Numbered from the stretch's first letter, positions 47,242-57,203 are shown. The stretch: 64,000 nucleotides of DNA from JBNNGK01 sp050268245 (GCF_050268245.1 NZ_JBNNGK010000004.1:186001-250000), one strand, 5' to 3'. Translations and numbers: made by a program. Notes: generated from the sequence alone by a model not told the origin.

Positions 47242-48305
47242 GACGTATTCTGATCACCGGCGGCGCGGGTTTTATTGGCTCGGCGGTTGTAAGACATATC
47301 ATCGGTGCGACGACGGACAGCGTGGTGGTGGTCGATAAGCTCACCTATGCCGGTAATCTGGAGTCGCTGGCGGCGGTCGCTGACAGCGATCGCTATGCGT
47401 TTGAGCAGGTAGATATTTGCGATCGCGCCGCGTTGGATCGGGTCTTTGCCCAATACCAGCCGGACAAGGTGATGCATCTGGCAGCAGAAAGCCATGTTGA
47501 CCGTTCGATCGACGGCCCGGCTGCGTTCATCGAAACCAACGTGGTTGGCACGTATACTCTGCTCGAAGCGGCACGCCATTATTGGCAGCAACTGGCGGCA
47601 CCACGGCAGCAGGATTTCCGTTTTCATCACATTTCCACCGATGAAGTGTATGGCGATCTGCACGGCACCGACGATCTGTTCACTGAAACGACGCCCTATG
47701 CGCCGAGCAGCCCCTATTCCGCCTCCAAAGCGTCCAGTGACCATCTGGTGCGCGCTTGGCTGCGCACTTACGGCTTGCCAACGTTGATCACCAACTGTTC
47801 CAACAATTACGGCCCTTATCACTTTCCTGAAAAATTGATTCCGCTGGTGATACTCAACGCGATTGCCGGTAAACCGCTGCCGGTATACGGCAACGGTGCG
47901 CAGGTGCGTGATTGGCTATTTGTTGAGGATCATGCCCGAGCGCTCTATCAGGTCGTCACCGAAGGGAAAGTGGGGGAAACCTACAATATCGGTGGCCACA
48001 ATGAGCGTAAAAATATTGAGGTGGTGGAAACCCTGTGTGCGTTGCTGGAACAGTTGGCACCGAACAAACCACAGGGCGTTGCGCATTACCGCGATCTGAT
48101 CGTTTACGTTAAAGACCGTCCGGGCCACGACATGCGCTATGCGATCGATGCGGGCAAAATTGAGCGTGAGCTGGGCTGGCGACCGCAGGAAACCTTTGAG
48201 AGCGGCATCCGTAAAACTGTCGCCTGGTATCTTGCCAATGAAACCTGGTGGCGCCGTGTACAGGATGGCTCCTATACCGGCGAACGTCTGGGCCTGAGCC
48301 AATAA
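47238..48305 (+). CDS. rffG: dTDP-glucose 4,6-dehydratase RffG
   Basis: A 355-aa short-chain dehydrogenase. A TTG start is well supported: AAAGGAG lies 7 nt upstream and TTGA overlaps the wecC stop. NAD-binding GGAGFIGSAVVRH, catalytic STDEVYGDL, and YSASKASSDH (Tyr/Lys) are visible. It makes dTDP-4-keto-6-deoxyglucose for the Fuc4NAc branch of ECA. A second homologue, rfbB, may exist elsewhere for O antigen. Confidence 0.95.
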   Translation: MRRILITGGAGFIGSAVVRHIIGATTDSVVVVDKLTYAGNLESLAAVADSDRYAFEQVDICDRAALDRVFAQYQPDKVMHLAAESHVDRSIDGPAAFIETNVVGTYTLLEAARHYWQQLAAPRQQDFRFHHISTDEVYGDLHGTDDLFTETTPYAPSSPYSASKASSDHLVRAWLRTYGLPTLITNCSNNYGPYHFPEKLIPLVILNAIAGKPLPVYGNGAQVRDWLFVEDHARALYQVVTEGKVGETYNIGGHNERKNIEVVETLCALLEQLAPNKPQGVAHYRDLIVYVKDRPGHDMRYAIDAGKIERELGWRPQETFESGIRKTVAWYLANETWWRRVQDGSYTGERLGLSQ

Positions 48306-48366
48306 CCTCATACCGATAAGACGCTGCGGGTTGCCGCGCGTCTTATCGCCAGTTCAGGAGGATACA

Positions 48367-49248
48367 ATGAAAGGTATTATTCTCGCCGGTGGCTCAGGAA
48401 CGCGTCTGCATCCCATCACCCGTGGCGTGTCTAAGCAGTTACTCCCTATTTATGATAAACCGATGATTTACTACCCGTTGTCAGTGCTGATGCTGGCCGG
48501 GATTCGTGACATTCTGATCATTTCCACGCCGGAAGATTTACCCTCGTTTCGCCGTTTGTTAGGCAGCGGTGCAGAGTTTGGCATCAATCTCAGTTATGCC
48601 GAGCAGCCAAGCCCAGACGGATTAGCACAGGCATTTCTGATCGGCGAAGCGTTTATCGCCGGTGAACCCTGTTGTCTGGTATTGGGCGATAACATCTATT
48701 TTGGTCAGGGATTTAGCCCGAAACTGAAAAATGTGGTGGCGCGCAATCAGGGCGCGACGGTATTCGGTTATCAGGTGATGGACCCCGAGCGTTTTGGCGT
48801 AGTGGAATTCGACGATGACTTCCGCGCTTTGTCGATTGAAGAAAAGCCAGAGAAGCCGAAGTCTAATTGGGCGGTGACCGGGTTATATTTCTATGATCAT
48901 CAAGTGGTTGAGTTCGCCAAGCAGGTTAAGCCTTCACCGCGCGGCGAGTTAGAAATTACCACGATTAACCAAATGTACATGGAGCGGGGCGAACTGAACG
49001 TCGAACTGTTAGGGCGTGGATTTGCCTGGCTGGATACGGGAACCCATGACAGCCTGATCGAGGCCAGCACCTTTGTGCAAACGGTCGAGAAGCGTCAAGG
49101 TTTCAAAATTGCCTGTTTGGAAGAGATCGCTTGGCGCAACGGTTGGTTAGACGACGAGGGGGTCAGACGCGCCGCGCAGGCGTTGGCTAAAACCGGTTAT
49201 GGTCAATATTTACTGGATTTATTGCATGTCCGTCCACGCCAATATTGA
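48367..49248 (+). CDS. rffH: Glucose-1-phosphate thymidylyltransferase RffH
   Basis: The ATG at 48367 behind CAGGAGG gives 293 aa, matching E. coli RffH. Nucleotidyltransferase signature GGSGTRLHP near the N-terminus; SKQLLPIYDKPMIYYPLS and LGDNIYFG follow. It activates glucose-1-phosphate with dTTP for RffG. It is 61 bp after rffG and overlaps wecD by 23 bp. Confidence 0.95.
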   Translation: MKGIILAGGSGTRLHPITRGVSKQLLPIYDKPMIYYPLSVLMLAGIRDILIISTPEDLPSFRRLLGSGAEFGINLSYAEQPSPDGLAQAFLIGEAFIAGEPCCLVLGDNIYFGQGFSPKLKNVVARNQGATVFGYQVMDPERFGVVEFDDDFRALSIEEKPEKPKSNWAVTGLYFYDHQVVEFAKQVKPSPRGELEITTINQMYMERGELNVELLGRGFAWLDTGTHDSLIEASTFVQTVEKRQGFKIACLEEIAWRNGWLDDEGVRRAAQALAKTGYGQYLLDLLHVRPRQY

Positions 49249-49948
49249 ACCGCTGGATTGGGAAAGTGAATACTTCCAGCTGAATAGCGCTAGGCTGCAT
49301 TTCGATGCCGCTGCGCCTGTGCTCACCACGGACGCGTTAGACGCTTTCGCGTTGGTACAGGCCAAAATACCCGCTGCCCGTGTAGATTTAGCCGATGCAT
49401 TAGCCCGATATGGCTTTCGTCTGGTGGAAGGGGAAGTTGATCTGTCGCTACAGGTTGGCACGGAACGTGCTTCCCATCAGGAGCCATTATTTCGGGTCGC
49501 TGTGCCGGAAGATATTCCTGCACTTCAGGCAGCGGCGGCGCGCGTGTTCTCCGCGAGCCGTTTTCGTGCGCCGTGGTATGCCGAGCAGGACAGTGGGCGC
49601 TTTTACGCCACCTGGATTGAGAAAGCCGTATTGGGCACGTTTGATCATCAATGCCTGCTGGCGCTAAACGCTGCCGGACAGCCGAGCGGTTTTGTCAGCC
49701 TGCGTGATATCGGCCAGCAACAGGCGCGCATTGGCCTATTAGCCGCGTTCCCAGGGGCCAAGGGGCAAGGTATGGGCGGGCAGCTTATGGCTGCGGCAAT
49801 CGCTTGGTGCCGCCAGCAACGGTTGCAACGCCTCTGGGTGGCGACACAAATCAGTAATATAGCCGCGCTACGGCTCTATCAACGGCACGGTGCTGCGATT
49901 GAAAGCACCGCGTATTGGTTATACCGAGGAAAACATGATTCCATTTAA
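49226..49948 (+). CDS. wecD: dTDP-fucosamine acetyltransferase WecD (RffC)
   Basis: A 240-aa GNAT-fold enzyme. The ATG at 49226 inside the end of rffH fits the family start (MSVHANIEPLDWES). A C-terminal GNAT domain has the acetyl-CoA loop region around AAFPGAKGQGMGGQLM and STAYWLYRG at the end. It acetylates dTDP-4-amino-4,6-dideoxygalactose to dTDP-Fuc4NAc. Overlaps rffH and wecE, as in the E. coli operon. Confidence 0.92.
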   Translation: MSVHANIEPLDWESEYFQLNSARLHFDAAAPVLTTDALDAFALVQAKIPAARVDLADALARYGFRLVEGEVDLSLQVGTERASHQEPLFRVAVPEDIPALQAAAARVFSASRFRAPWYAEQDSGRFYATWIEKAVLGTFDHQCLLALNAAGQPSGFVSLRDIGQQQARIGLLAAFPGAKGQGMGGQLMAAAIAWCRQQRLQRLWVATQISNIAALRLYQRHGAAIESTAYWLYRGKHDSI

Positions 49949-51065
49949 TGCACCACCGGTTGTCGGCACTGAACTTGACTATATGCAGGCCGCGATGAGC
50001 AGCGGCAAACTGTGCGGCGACGGCGGTTTTACCCGCCGCTGTCAGCAATGGATGGAACAGCATTTTGCCTGCCCCAAAGTGCTATTAACCCCGTCTTGCA
50101 CCGCCTCTTTAGAGATGGCCGCCATTTTGCTGGATATCAAGCCGGGTGATGAAGTGATCATGCCGAGCTTTACGTTTGTTTCCACGGCGAATGCTTTTGT
50201 ACTGCGCGGGGCGACGATTGTGTTTGTTGATGTTCGCCCTGACACCATGAACATCGATGAAAGCAAAATCGAAGCGGCAATCACCGATAAAACGCGTGCC
50301 ATCGTGCCGGTCCATTACGCGGGTGTGGCCTGCGAAATGGACACCATTATGGCGCTGGCGAAGAAATACGATCTGTTCGTGGTGGAAGATGCGGCGCAGG
50401 GCGTGATGTCCACCTATAAGGGCAAAGCGTTAGGCACCATCGGCCATATCGGTGCGTTCAGTTTCCATGAAACCAAAAACTACACGGCGGGTGGTGAGGG
50501 TGGCGCAACCTTGATCAACGATCCGTCGCTGATTGACCGGGCGGAGATTGTGCGTGAGAAAGGCACGAATCGCAGCCAGTTTTTCCGTGGTCAGGTGGAT
50601 AAATATACCTGGCGTGATATCGGTTCCAGCTATTTAATGTCCGATCTGCAGGCGGCTTATCTGTGGGCACAGTTGGAGGCGGCGGAGCGCATCAACCAGC
50701 GCCGTTTGGCGCTGTGGCAGGGTTATTACGATGCGTTCAAACCACTTGCTGCCGCCGGGCGTATTGATTTACCGGCCATTCCGCAGGGCTGCGTGCACAA
50801 CGCGCATATGTTCTACATTAAGCTGCGTGACATGCAAGATCGTACGGCGTTTATCGATTATCTGAAAGAAGCCGAGATTATGTCGGTCTTCCATTACATT
50901 CCGCTGCATGCCTGCCCGGCCGGAGAGAAGTTTGGCCGCTTTGCCGGTGACGATCGCTTCACCAGTAAAGAAAGTGAGCGCTTGGTGCGTTTGCCGCTGT
51001 TCTACAACCTGTCTGAGGTCAATCAGCGCACGGTGATCAGCACCATCCTGAGCTTCTTCGCTTAA
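49935..51065 (+). CDS. wecE: dTDP-4-amino-4,6-dideoxygalactose transaminase WecE
   Basis: The ATG at 49935 (GAGGA upstream) gives 376 aa, the E. coli length. PLP-dependent DegT/DnrJ/EryC1 aminotransferase: MIPFNAPPVVGTELDY, SCTASLEMAA, VEDAAQG, and the PLP Lys in FHETKNYTAGGEGG. It aminates dTDP-4-keto-6-deoxyglucose using glutamate. It overlaps wecD by 14 bp and lies 1 bp from wzxE. Confidence 0.95.
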   Translation: MIPFNAPPVVGTELDYMQAAMSSGKLCGDGGFTRRCQQWMEQHFACPKVLLTPSCTASLEMAAILLDIKPGDEVIMPSFTFVSTANAFVLRGATIVFVDVRPDTMNIDESKIEAAITDKTRAIVPVHYAGVACEMDTIMALAKKYDLFVVEDAAQGVMSTYKGKALGTIGHIGAFSFHETKNYTAGGEGGATLINDPSLIDRAEIVREKGTNRSQFFRGQVDKYTWRDIGSSYLMSDLQAAYLWAQLEAAERINQRRLALWQGYYDAFKPLAAAGRIDLPAIPQGCVHNAHMFYIKLRDMQDRTAFIDYLKEAEIMSVFHYIPLHACPAGEKFGRFAGDDRFTSKESERLVRLPLFYNLSEVNQRTVISTILSFFA

Positions 51066-51066
51066 C

Positions 51067-52317
51067 ATGTCGCTAGCAAAAGCATCGATTTGGACCGCCG
51101 GCTCTACGTTGATAAAAATCGGCGTGGGGCTGTTGGTGGTGAAGTTATTAGCGGTGACCTTTGGCCCCAGCGGTGTCGGGCAAGCGGGGAATTTTCGTCA
51201 GTTGATTACCGTGCTTGGCGTACTGTCTGGTGCGGGCATTTTCAACGGTATCACCAAATATGTGGCGGAATATCATCAGGACCCGCAGCGTTTGCGCATG
51301 GCGGTGGGCACGGCGTCGAGTATTGTGCTGGGGTTCTCGACTCTGTTGGCGCTGGTATTCCTGTTTGCGGCGCAGCCGATCAGTATTGGGCTGTTTGGCC
51401 ATACGCAATACGTTAACGTGGTGCGTGCGGTCGCGTTTATCCAAATGGGTATCGCCTATGCCAACCTGTTTTTAGCGATTCTTAAAGGCTATCGCGATGC
51501 GATGGGCAATGCGCTGGCGGTGATCGGCGGTAGCCTGATTGGCGTCGTGGCTTTTGTATTAAGCTTTAAATTGGGCGGCTACGAGGGGGCATTGGCCGGC
51601 TTGGCTTTGGTGCCCGCCTTGGTGGTGTTGCCTGCCGGTATCTTGCTGTGGCGGCGTAAAACCTTGCCACTGCGCTACCTGGCGTTAGCTTGGGATAAGG
51701 CGTTGGCCAGCCATCTGGGCAAGTTCACCGTGATGGCACTGATCACGGCTGTGACGCTGCCGGTGGCGTATGTCATGATGCGTAACCTGTTGGCGACGCA
51801 TTATAGCTGGGATGAGGTCGGTATTTGGCAGGGGGTGAGCAGTATTTCCGATGCTTACCTGCAGTTTATTACTGCGTCATTTACCGTCTATTTGTTGCCG
51901 ACGCTGTCGCGCTTAACCGACAAAGGTGCGATTGCTAATGAAATCGTACGCGCATTGAAGTTTGTGCTGCCAGCGGTGGCCGCCGCGAGCTTAACCGTTT
52001 GGCTGCTGCGCGATTTCGCCATTTGGTTGCTATTCTCAGACAAGTTTATCGCCATGCGCGATCTGTTCGCCTGGCAACTGGTGGGGGATGTGCTGAAGGT
52101 TGGCGCGTATGTGTTTGGTTATCTGGTGATCGCCAAAGCGTCACTACGCTTTTATATCCTGACCGAAGTCAGCCAGTTCCTGTTGTTGACGCTGTTCGCA
52201 CATTGGTTGATCCCGCTTCACGGGGCGTTGGGCGCGGCTCAAGCCTATATGGCCACTTACATCGTGTATTTCACGCTGTGTAGCCTGGTATTCATTCTTT
52301 ATCGTAGACGAGTATGA
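51067..52317 (+). CDS. wzxE: Lipid III flippase WzxE
   Basis: A 416-aa MATE/MOP-type membrane protein with about 12 helices (opening SLAKASIWTAGSTLIKIGVG). It flips the undecaprenyl-linked ECA trisaccharide to the periplasm. Located between wecE and wecF, with ATGA overlap to wecF. Confidence 0.94.
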   Translation: MSLAKASIWTAGSTLIKIGVGLLVVKLLAVTFGPSGVGQAGNFRQLITVLGVLSGAGIFNGITKYVAEYHQDPQRLRMAVGTASSIVLGFSTLLALVFLFAAQPISIGLFGHTQYVNVVRAVAFIQMGIAYANLFLAILKGYRDAMGNALAVIGGSLIGVVAFVLSFKLGGYEGALAGLALVPALVVLPAGILLWRRKTLPLRYLALAWDKALASHLGKFTVMALITAVTLPVAYVMMRNLLATHYSWDEVGIWQGVSSISDAYLQFITASFTVYLLPTLSRLTDKGAIANEIVRALKFVLPAVAAASLTVWLLRDFAIWLLFSDKFIAMRDLFAWQLVGDVLKVGAYVFGYLVIAKASLRFYILTEVSQFLLLTLFAHWLIPLHGALGAAQAYMATYIVYFTLCSLVFILYRRRV

Positions 52318-53396
52318 CCATACTGATTCACGTACTGGGATCTGATATCCCTCATCATAATCAGACGGTGCTGCGCTTCTTTAACGACGTGTTGGCAGAC
52401 CGCCTGCCGTCTCAGCAGATCGGCCATTTTATGGTCGCGGCGAAGGATGTCGCTGCGTTAGGGCAGTTCCCTGCGTTGACGATTGACGCCTATCCGGATA
52501 AAAAAAGTCTGGCGCAGGCGGTCATTGCCCGTGCCGCCGCCGATCGTGACGTCCGTTTCTTCTGGCATGGTCAATTCAACCCAACCCTGTGGCTGGCGCT
52601 GCTGAGCGGTAAAATAAAGCCAAAACAGGTGAGTTGGCATATCTGGGGGGCCGATCTGTACGAGAACGCCACCAGTTGGAAGTTTCGCTTGTTCTACCTG
52701 CTGCGGCGTATTGCGCAGGGGCGGGTTGGGCATGTGTTTGCCACCCGTGGCGACCTGATTCATTATCAACAGCGTCATGCGCGCGTTCCTGCATCGTTGC
52801 TGTATTTTCCGACGCGTATGGATCCGGCGTTAACCGATCTTGAGGTGGAAAGAAGCGCGGCTGAGCCGATGACGATTCTTGTCGGTAACTCTGGCGACCG
52901 CACCAACCGCCATATCGAAGCGCTGACGGCGATTCATCAGCAGTTTGGCGCAGAGGTGCGGGTGATCGTGCCGATGGGTTATCCGGCGAATAACGAGGCG
53001 TACATTGAGCAGGTGCGGGCCGCGGGTCTGCCATTGTTCGGTGAGAATCTGCAACTGTTGACGCAGCAGGTGGCGTTTGATGACTACCTGGCCATTCTGC
53101 GTCAATGCGATCTGGGGTACTTTATTTTTGACCGCCAGCAGGGGATTGGCACGCTGTGTCTGTTGATTCAATTCGGCGTGCCATTTGTTCTCAGTCGTCA
53201 AAATCCGTTTTGGCAGGATCTGGCAGAGCAGCACCTGCCCGTGTTGTTTTACGGTGACTCCCTCGATGAAACGGTGGTGCGTGAAGCACAGCGCCAACTG
53301 GTGTTGGTCAATAAACAGGATATTGCTTTCTTCAATCCCAACTATATTGAGGGTTGGCAGCAGGCATTAGCGTTAGCGGCGGGGGAAACACCATGA
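52314..53396 (+). CDS. wecF: Fuc4NAc transferase WecF (RffT)
   Basis: A 360-aa GT56-family enzyme. It opens TILIHVLGSDIPHHNQTVLRF and contains WHIWGADLYE and VGNSGDRTNRHIEAL, blocks typical of this family. It adds Fuc4NAc to lipid II to complete the ECA repeat unit (lipid III). It overlaps wzxE and wzyE by 4 bp each. Confidence 0.94.
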   Translation: MTILIHVLGSDIPHHNQTVLRFFNDVLADRLPSQQIGHFMVAAKDVAALGQFPALTIDAYPDKKSLAQAVIARAAADRDVRFFWHGQFNPTLWLALLSGKIKPKQVSWHIWGADLYENATSWKFRLFYLLRRIAQGRVGHVFATRGDLIHYQQRHARVPASLLYFPTRMDPALTDLEVERSAAEPMTILVGNSGDRTNRHIEALTAIHQQFGAEVRVIVPMGYPANNEAYIEQVRAAGLPLFGENLQLLTQQVAFDDYLAILRQCDLGYFIFDRQQGIGTLCLLIQFGVPFVLSRQNPFWQDLAEQHLPVLFYGDSLDETVVREAQRQLVLVNKQDIAFFNPNYIEGWQQALALAAGETP

Positions 53397-54757
53397 CGCT
53401 GGCGCAATTTGGCGGCCTGTTTATCGTATATCTGATCGGCTTGGTGTTTATTCTTACGCTGACCTATCAGGAGTTTCGGCGCGTTCGCTTTAACTTCAAC
53501 GTGTTCTTTTCGGTATTGTATTTACTGACCTTCTATTTCGGCCTTCCGTTAAGCGGTTTACTGGTTTTCCAGTTTGATGTGGCTATCGTACCCGTTGAAT
53601 TCCTGCTGTACGCCATGCTGTCCGCCACCGGCTTTTACGCGATTTACTACATCAGTTACAAAACCCGACTGCGTAAACGCAGCAGCCAGCCGCGCAAGCC
53701 GGTGTTCACGATGAACCGTGTAGAAACCAATCTGACGTGGATACTGTTGGCTTTGGTGGCGATGGCTACCGTTGGTATCTTTTTCATGCAGAACGGTTTT
53801 TTGCTGTTTAAGCTGAATTCCTACAGCCAGATATTTTCCAGTGGTGTTTCTGGCGTCGCGCTCAAACGTTTCTTCTACTTCTTCATTCCCGCCATGTTGG
53901 TAGTGTACTTCCTCAAGCAGGATAAGCGCGCGTGGTTCTTTTTCCTTGTGGCTACCGTGTCGTTTGGCATCCTGACCTACGTGATTGTGGGCGGTACGCG
54001 CGCTAATATCATCATCGCCTTTGCCCTGTTTTTGTTTATTGGCATCGTCCGCGGTTGGATCACGCTGTGGATGCTGGTGGCGGCCGGGGTTTTCGGCATT
54101 GTCGGTATGTTTTGGCTGGCGTTGAAGCGTTATAGCCTGGATGTGAGTGGTGCCGAGGCGTTCTACACCTTCCTTTATCTGACGCGCGATACCTTCTCGC
54201 CGTGGGAGAATTTAGCGCTGTTGTTGCAAAACTACGACAAGATTGAGTTCCAGGGGCTGGCACCGATCATTCGCGATTTCTATGTGTTTATTCCCTCTTG
54301 GCTGTGGCCGGGGCGGCCTGACATGGTGCTGAATACCGCTAACTACTTCACGTGGGAAGTCTTGGAGAATTATTCCGGGCTGGCCATTTCACCGACCTTG
54401 ATCGGTTCACTGGTGGTGATGGGGGGCGCGCTGTTTATTCCTCTCGGTGCCGTGATGGTGGGGCTGATCATTAAGTGGTTCGACTGGCTGTATGAGCTGG
54501 GGCGCAATGAGGAAAACCGCTATAAAGCCGCTATTTTACAAGGCTTTTGTTTCGGCGCGGTGTTCAACATGATTGTATTGGCGCGTGAAGGTGTGGATTC
54601 ATTCGTTTCACGCGTGGTGTTCTTCTGCCTGATTTTTGGCGCCTGCTTGGTGTTGGCAAAACTGCTGTATTGGTTGTTTGATACGGCAGGGGTGATTAGA
54701 GCACGGATGTCGCGTTCTCGTTCGCTGCCTGCGACGCGCGTTGACGAACTTACGTAA
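53393..54757 (+). CDS. wzyE: ECA polymerase WzyE
   Basis: A 454-aa membrane protein with about 11 hydrophobic segments and a large periplasmic loop. Choosing the ATG at 53393, which overlaps the wecF stop, gives MTLAQFGGLFIVYL, as in the family; EFRRVRFNFNVFFS and YKTRLRKRS are further conserved stretches. It polymerises ECA repeat units in the periplasm together with WzzE. Confidence 0.94.
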   Translation: MTLAQFGGLFIVYLIGLVFILTLTYQEFRRVRFNFNVFFSVLYLLTFYFGLPLSGLLVFQFDVAIVPVEFLLYAMLSATGFYAIYYISYKTRLRKRSSQPRKPVFTMNRVETNLTWILLALVAMATVGIFFMQNGFLLFKLNSYSQIFSSGVSGVALKRFFYFFIPAMLVVYFLKQDKRAWFFFLVATVSFGILTYVIVGGTRANIIIAFALFLFIGIVRGWITLWMLVAAGVFGIVGMFWLALKRYSLDVSGAEAFYTFLYLTRDTFSPWENLALLLQNYDKIEFQGLAPIIRDFYVFIPSWLWPGRPDMVLNTANYFTWEVLENYSGLAISPTLIGSLVVMGGALFIPLGAVMVGLIIKWFDWLYELGRNEENRYKAAILQGFCFGAVFNMIVLAREGVDSFVSRVVFFCLIFGACLVLAKLLYWLFDTAGVIRARMSRSRSLPATRVDELT

Positions 54758-54771
54758 AGGTAACAATAACA

Positions 54772-55512
54772 ATGGAAGCAAAAGTTTCGGTTCCTCAATA
54801 TGCGCTGCGCGGTTTTCGCTTGTGGGGGTTCCGTAATATGGCGCACTGTCTGGATTTTTTGTTCGACGGCGGCAAGATGAAGCAGGGGCGGCTTGTGGCG
54901 ATGAATGCAGAGAAGCTGCTGGCCGCTGAGCAGGATCCCGCGTTGCGCGCCTTATTGGACGACGCCGAGTTTAAATATGCCGATGGCATTAGCATGGTAC
55001 GCGCGATGCGGCGTAAATTCCCTGGGGCGGATGTTTCCCGCGTCGCCGGCGCGGATTTGTGGGAAGCGCTGATGCAGCGCGCCGGGCAGGAAGGGACACC
55101 GGTGTTTCTGATCGGAGGGAAACCGGCAATATTGGCGGAAACGGAAGAAAAACTGCGGCGGTTATGGAACGTCAACATAGTTGGCAGCCAAGACGGTTAC
55201 TTTAGCCCGCAGCAGCGAGAGGCGCTATTTGAGCGCATCCATGCCAGCGGCGCGGCCATTGTGACGGTGGCGATGGGCTCACCAAAGCAGGAAATTCTGA
55301 TGAGTGACTGCCGCGAGGTGCATCCGCAGGCGCTGTATATGGGCGTTGGCGGCACCTACGACGTGTTTACCGGCCATGTTAAGCGAGCGCCTAAGGTGTG
55401 GCAAAACCTCGGCCTGGAGTGGTTGTATCGTCTGCTCAGCCAGCCTAGCCGTATCCGTAGGCAGATTAAGCTGCTGAAATTCGTCGGCTATTACTATGGC
55501 GGAAAAATGTGA
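54772..55512 (+). CDS. wecG: UDP-ManNAcA transferase WecG (RffM)
   Basis: A 246-aa GT26 (WecG/TagA/CpsF) enzyme, same length as in E. coli. Motifs: DGISMVRAMRRKF, RVAGADLWEAL, VFLIGGKPAI, VAMGSPKQEILM, GVGGTYDVFTGHVKRAPK. It makes lipid II by adding ManNAcA to GlcNAc-PP-undecaprenol. AAAGGT ribosome site 8-10 nt upstream. Last ECA gene, followed by a terminator. Confidence 0.95.
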   Translation: MEAKVSVPQYALRGFRLWGFRNMAHCLDFLFDGGKMKQGRLVAMNAEKLLAAEQDPALRALLDDAEFKYADGISMVRAMRRKFPGADVSRVAGADLWEALMQRAGQEGTPVFLIGGKPAILAETEEKLRRLWNVNIVGSQDGYFSPQQREALFERIHASGAAIVTVAMGSPKQEILMSDCREVHPQALYMGVGGTYDVFTGHVKRAPKVWQNLGLEWLYRLLSQPSRIRRQIKLLKFVGYYYGGKM

Positions 55513-55518
55513 GGTTCT

Positions 55519-55553
55519 CGCCGTGGCGGTGTGTGCCGCTTCGGCGTTTTTTA
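55519..55553 (+). terminator. Terminator of the ECA operon
   Basis: CGCCG-GGCGG pairs with CCGC-CGGCG as a nested stem, followed by TTTTTT. It lies just after wecG. Confidence 0.75.
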
Positions 55554-55752
55554 TTGTTTGCATAACCAACAAGTCGTATAAATCACCCGCAGATCTATAA
55601 CTCCCAGTAATCATTCCCTTGTTATTTATTCTATAAAATTTCAAATCGTGGTTTGCTTATGGCCGCGAAATACGGAACGATCCCGGCCCACCGCCCGTTT
55701 AGTACGGGCAGTGGATTATTTTTGCAGGGATATCCCCGTTAAAACGATAACG

Positions 55753-55765
55753 ACACAGACAAACG
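55753..55765 (+). promoter_or_regulatory. ACA-rich, GcvB target-like site in the yifK 5' UTR
   Basis: ACACAGACAAACG lies about 28 nt before the yifK start. In Salmonella, translation-enhancing ACA motifs in the yifK leader are known to be silenced by the sRNA GcvB. Assignment is from position and composition. Confidence 0.5.
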
Positions 55766-55792
55766 CGGCCAGAGCATAACGACTGAGGATTT

Positions 55793-57196
55793 ATGGCAAG
55801 TAAAGAAAAACCGCAAGGACTTCAACGTGGGTTGGAAGCTCGACACATTGAGTTGATTGCGCTTGGCGGAACGATTGGGGTTGGCCTGTTTATGGGATCG
55901 GCCAGTACGCTGAAATGGGCGGGGCCGTCGGTGTTGCTGGCGTACATCATTGCCGGGCTTTTCGTGTTCTTTATTATGCGCTCGATGGGGGAGATGCTGT
56001 TTCTTGAACCCGTAGCGGGCTCGTTCGCCGTCTATGCCCATAAATATATGAGCCCTTACTTTGGTTATCTCACGGCGTGGGGATACTGGTTTATGTGGAT
56101 TGCGGTTGGCATCTCGGAAATTACCGCAATCGGCGTCTATGTACAGTTCTGGTTCCCGGCAATACCGCAGTGGTTGCCGGCGTTGATCGCCGTGGCGATG
56201 GTGGCGTTGGCTAATTTAGCGGCGGTGCGGCTGTATGGCGAGCTGGAGTTTTGGTTTGCAATGATTAAGGTCACCACCATTATTGTGATGATTTTGGTTG
56301 GTCTGGGGGTGATTTTCTTTGGTTTTGGCAACGGTGGCGAGCCGATTGGCTTCGCTAACCTGACGGCACACGGCGGTTTCTTTGCCGGTGGTTGGAAAGG
56401 CTTCCTGTTTGCGCTGTGTATTGTGGTCGCCTCCTATCAGGGCGTTGAGTTGGTGGGGATTACCGCCGGTGAAGCGAAGAACCCACAGGTCACGTTGAAG
56501 CGGGCGATTAATAATATCCTATGGCGCATCCTGATTTTCTACGTGGGCGCCATTTTTGTGATTGTCACCATCTTCCCTTGGAACGGTATCAGCACGGCGG
56601 GTAGCCCATTCGTACTGACTTTTGCCAAGATCGGTATTGTGGCAGCCGCTGGCATTATCAATTTTGTCGTGTTGACCGCCGCGCTCTCTGGCTGCAATAG
56701 CGGCATGTACAGCGGTGGCCGCATGTTGTATGCCTTGGCACAGAATCGTCAGTTGCCTGCATCGCTCACCAAACTCTCGGCCAGCGGTGTGCCGGTTAAC
56801 TGTATTGGCGTGACTATCGCTTGCCTACTGCTAGGGTCTTTGCTGAATTACATTATTCCCAATCCGCAGCAGGTGTTTGTCTACGTCTATAGCGCGAGCG
56901 TGTTGCCGGGGATGGTGCCGTGGTTTGTGGTGTTGATAAGTCAGCTCTATTTTCGACGCGCACACGCAGAGGCGATCAAAACCCATGGGTTTAAATCGAT
57001 TATGTTCCCCTATGTGAACTATCTGACTCTCGCTTTCTTGCTTTGTGTTCTGGTAGGGATGGGAATTAATCCCGATACGCGCATATCGCTATTCGTGGGG
57101 ACGCTTTTCCTGGCCGTGGTGAGTCTGTGTTACTTTGTGTTTGGTATGCACAAGCAACGCCATTACGCTGACACTCGGCCAGAAAACCAGCAATAA
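55793..57196 (+). CDS. yifK: Amino acid permease YifK (ThrP)
   Basis: A 467-aa amino acid/polyamine/organocation transporter with about 12 helices. The family entry GLEARHIELIALGGTIGVGLFMG is followed by MRSMGEMLFLEPVAGSFA and the consensus SGCNSGMYSGGRMLYALA. E. coli YifK transports threonine and serine. It sits between wecG and the argX tRNA cluster, as in E. coli and Salmonella. An AGGA ribosome site precedes the ATG. Confidence 0.94.
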   Translation: MASKEKPQGLQRGLEARHIELIALGGTIGVGLFMGSASTLKWAGPSVLLAYIIAGLFVFFIMRSMGEMLFLEPVAGSFAVYAHKYMSPYFGYLTAWGYWFMWIAVGISEITAIGVYVQFWFPAIPQWLPALIAVAMVALANLAAVRLYGELEFWFAMIKVTTIIVMILVGLGVIFFGFGNGGEPIGFANLTAHGGFFAGGWKGFLFALCIVVASYQGVELVGITAGEAKNPQVTLKRAINNILWRILIFYVGAIFVIVTIFPWNGISTAGSPFVLTFAKIGIVAAAGIINFVVLTAALSGCNSGMYSGGRMLYALAQNRQLPASLTKLSASGVPVNCIGVTIACLLLGSLLNYIIPNPQQVFVYVYSASVLPGMVPWFVVLISQLYFRRAHAEAIKTHGFKSIMFPYVNYLTLAFLLCVLVGMGINPDTRISLFVGTLFLAVVSLCYFVFGMHKQRHYADTRPENQQ

Positions 57197-57203
57197 TCGC
57201 GTA

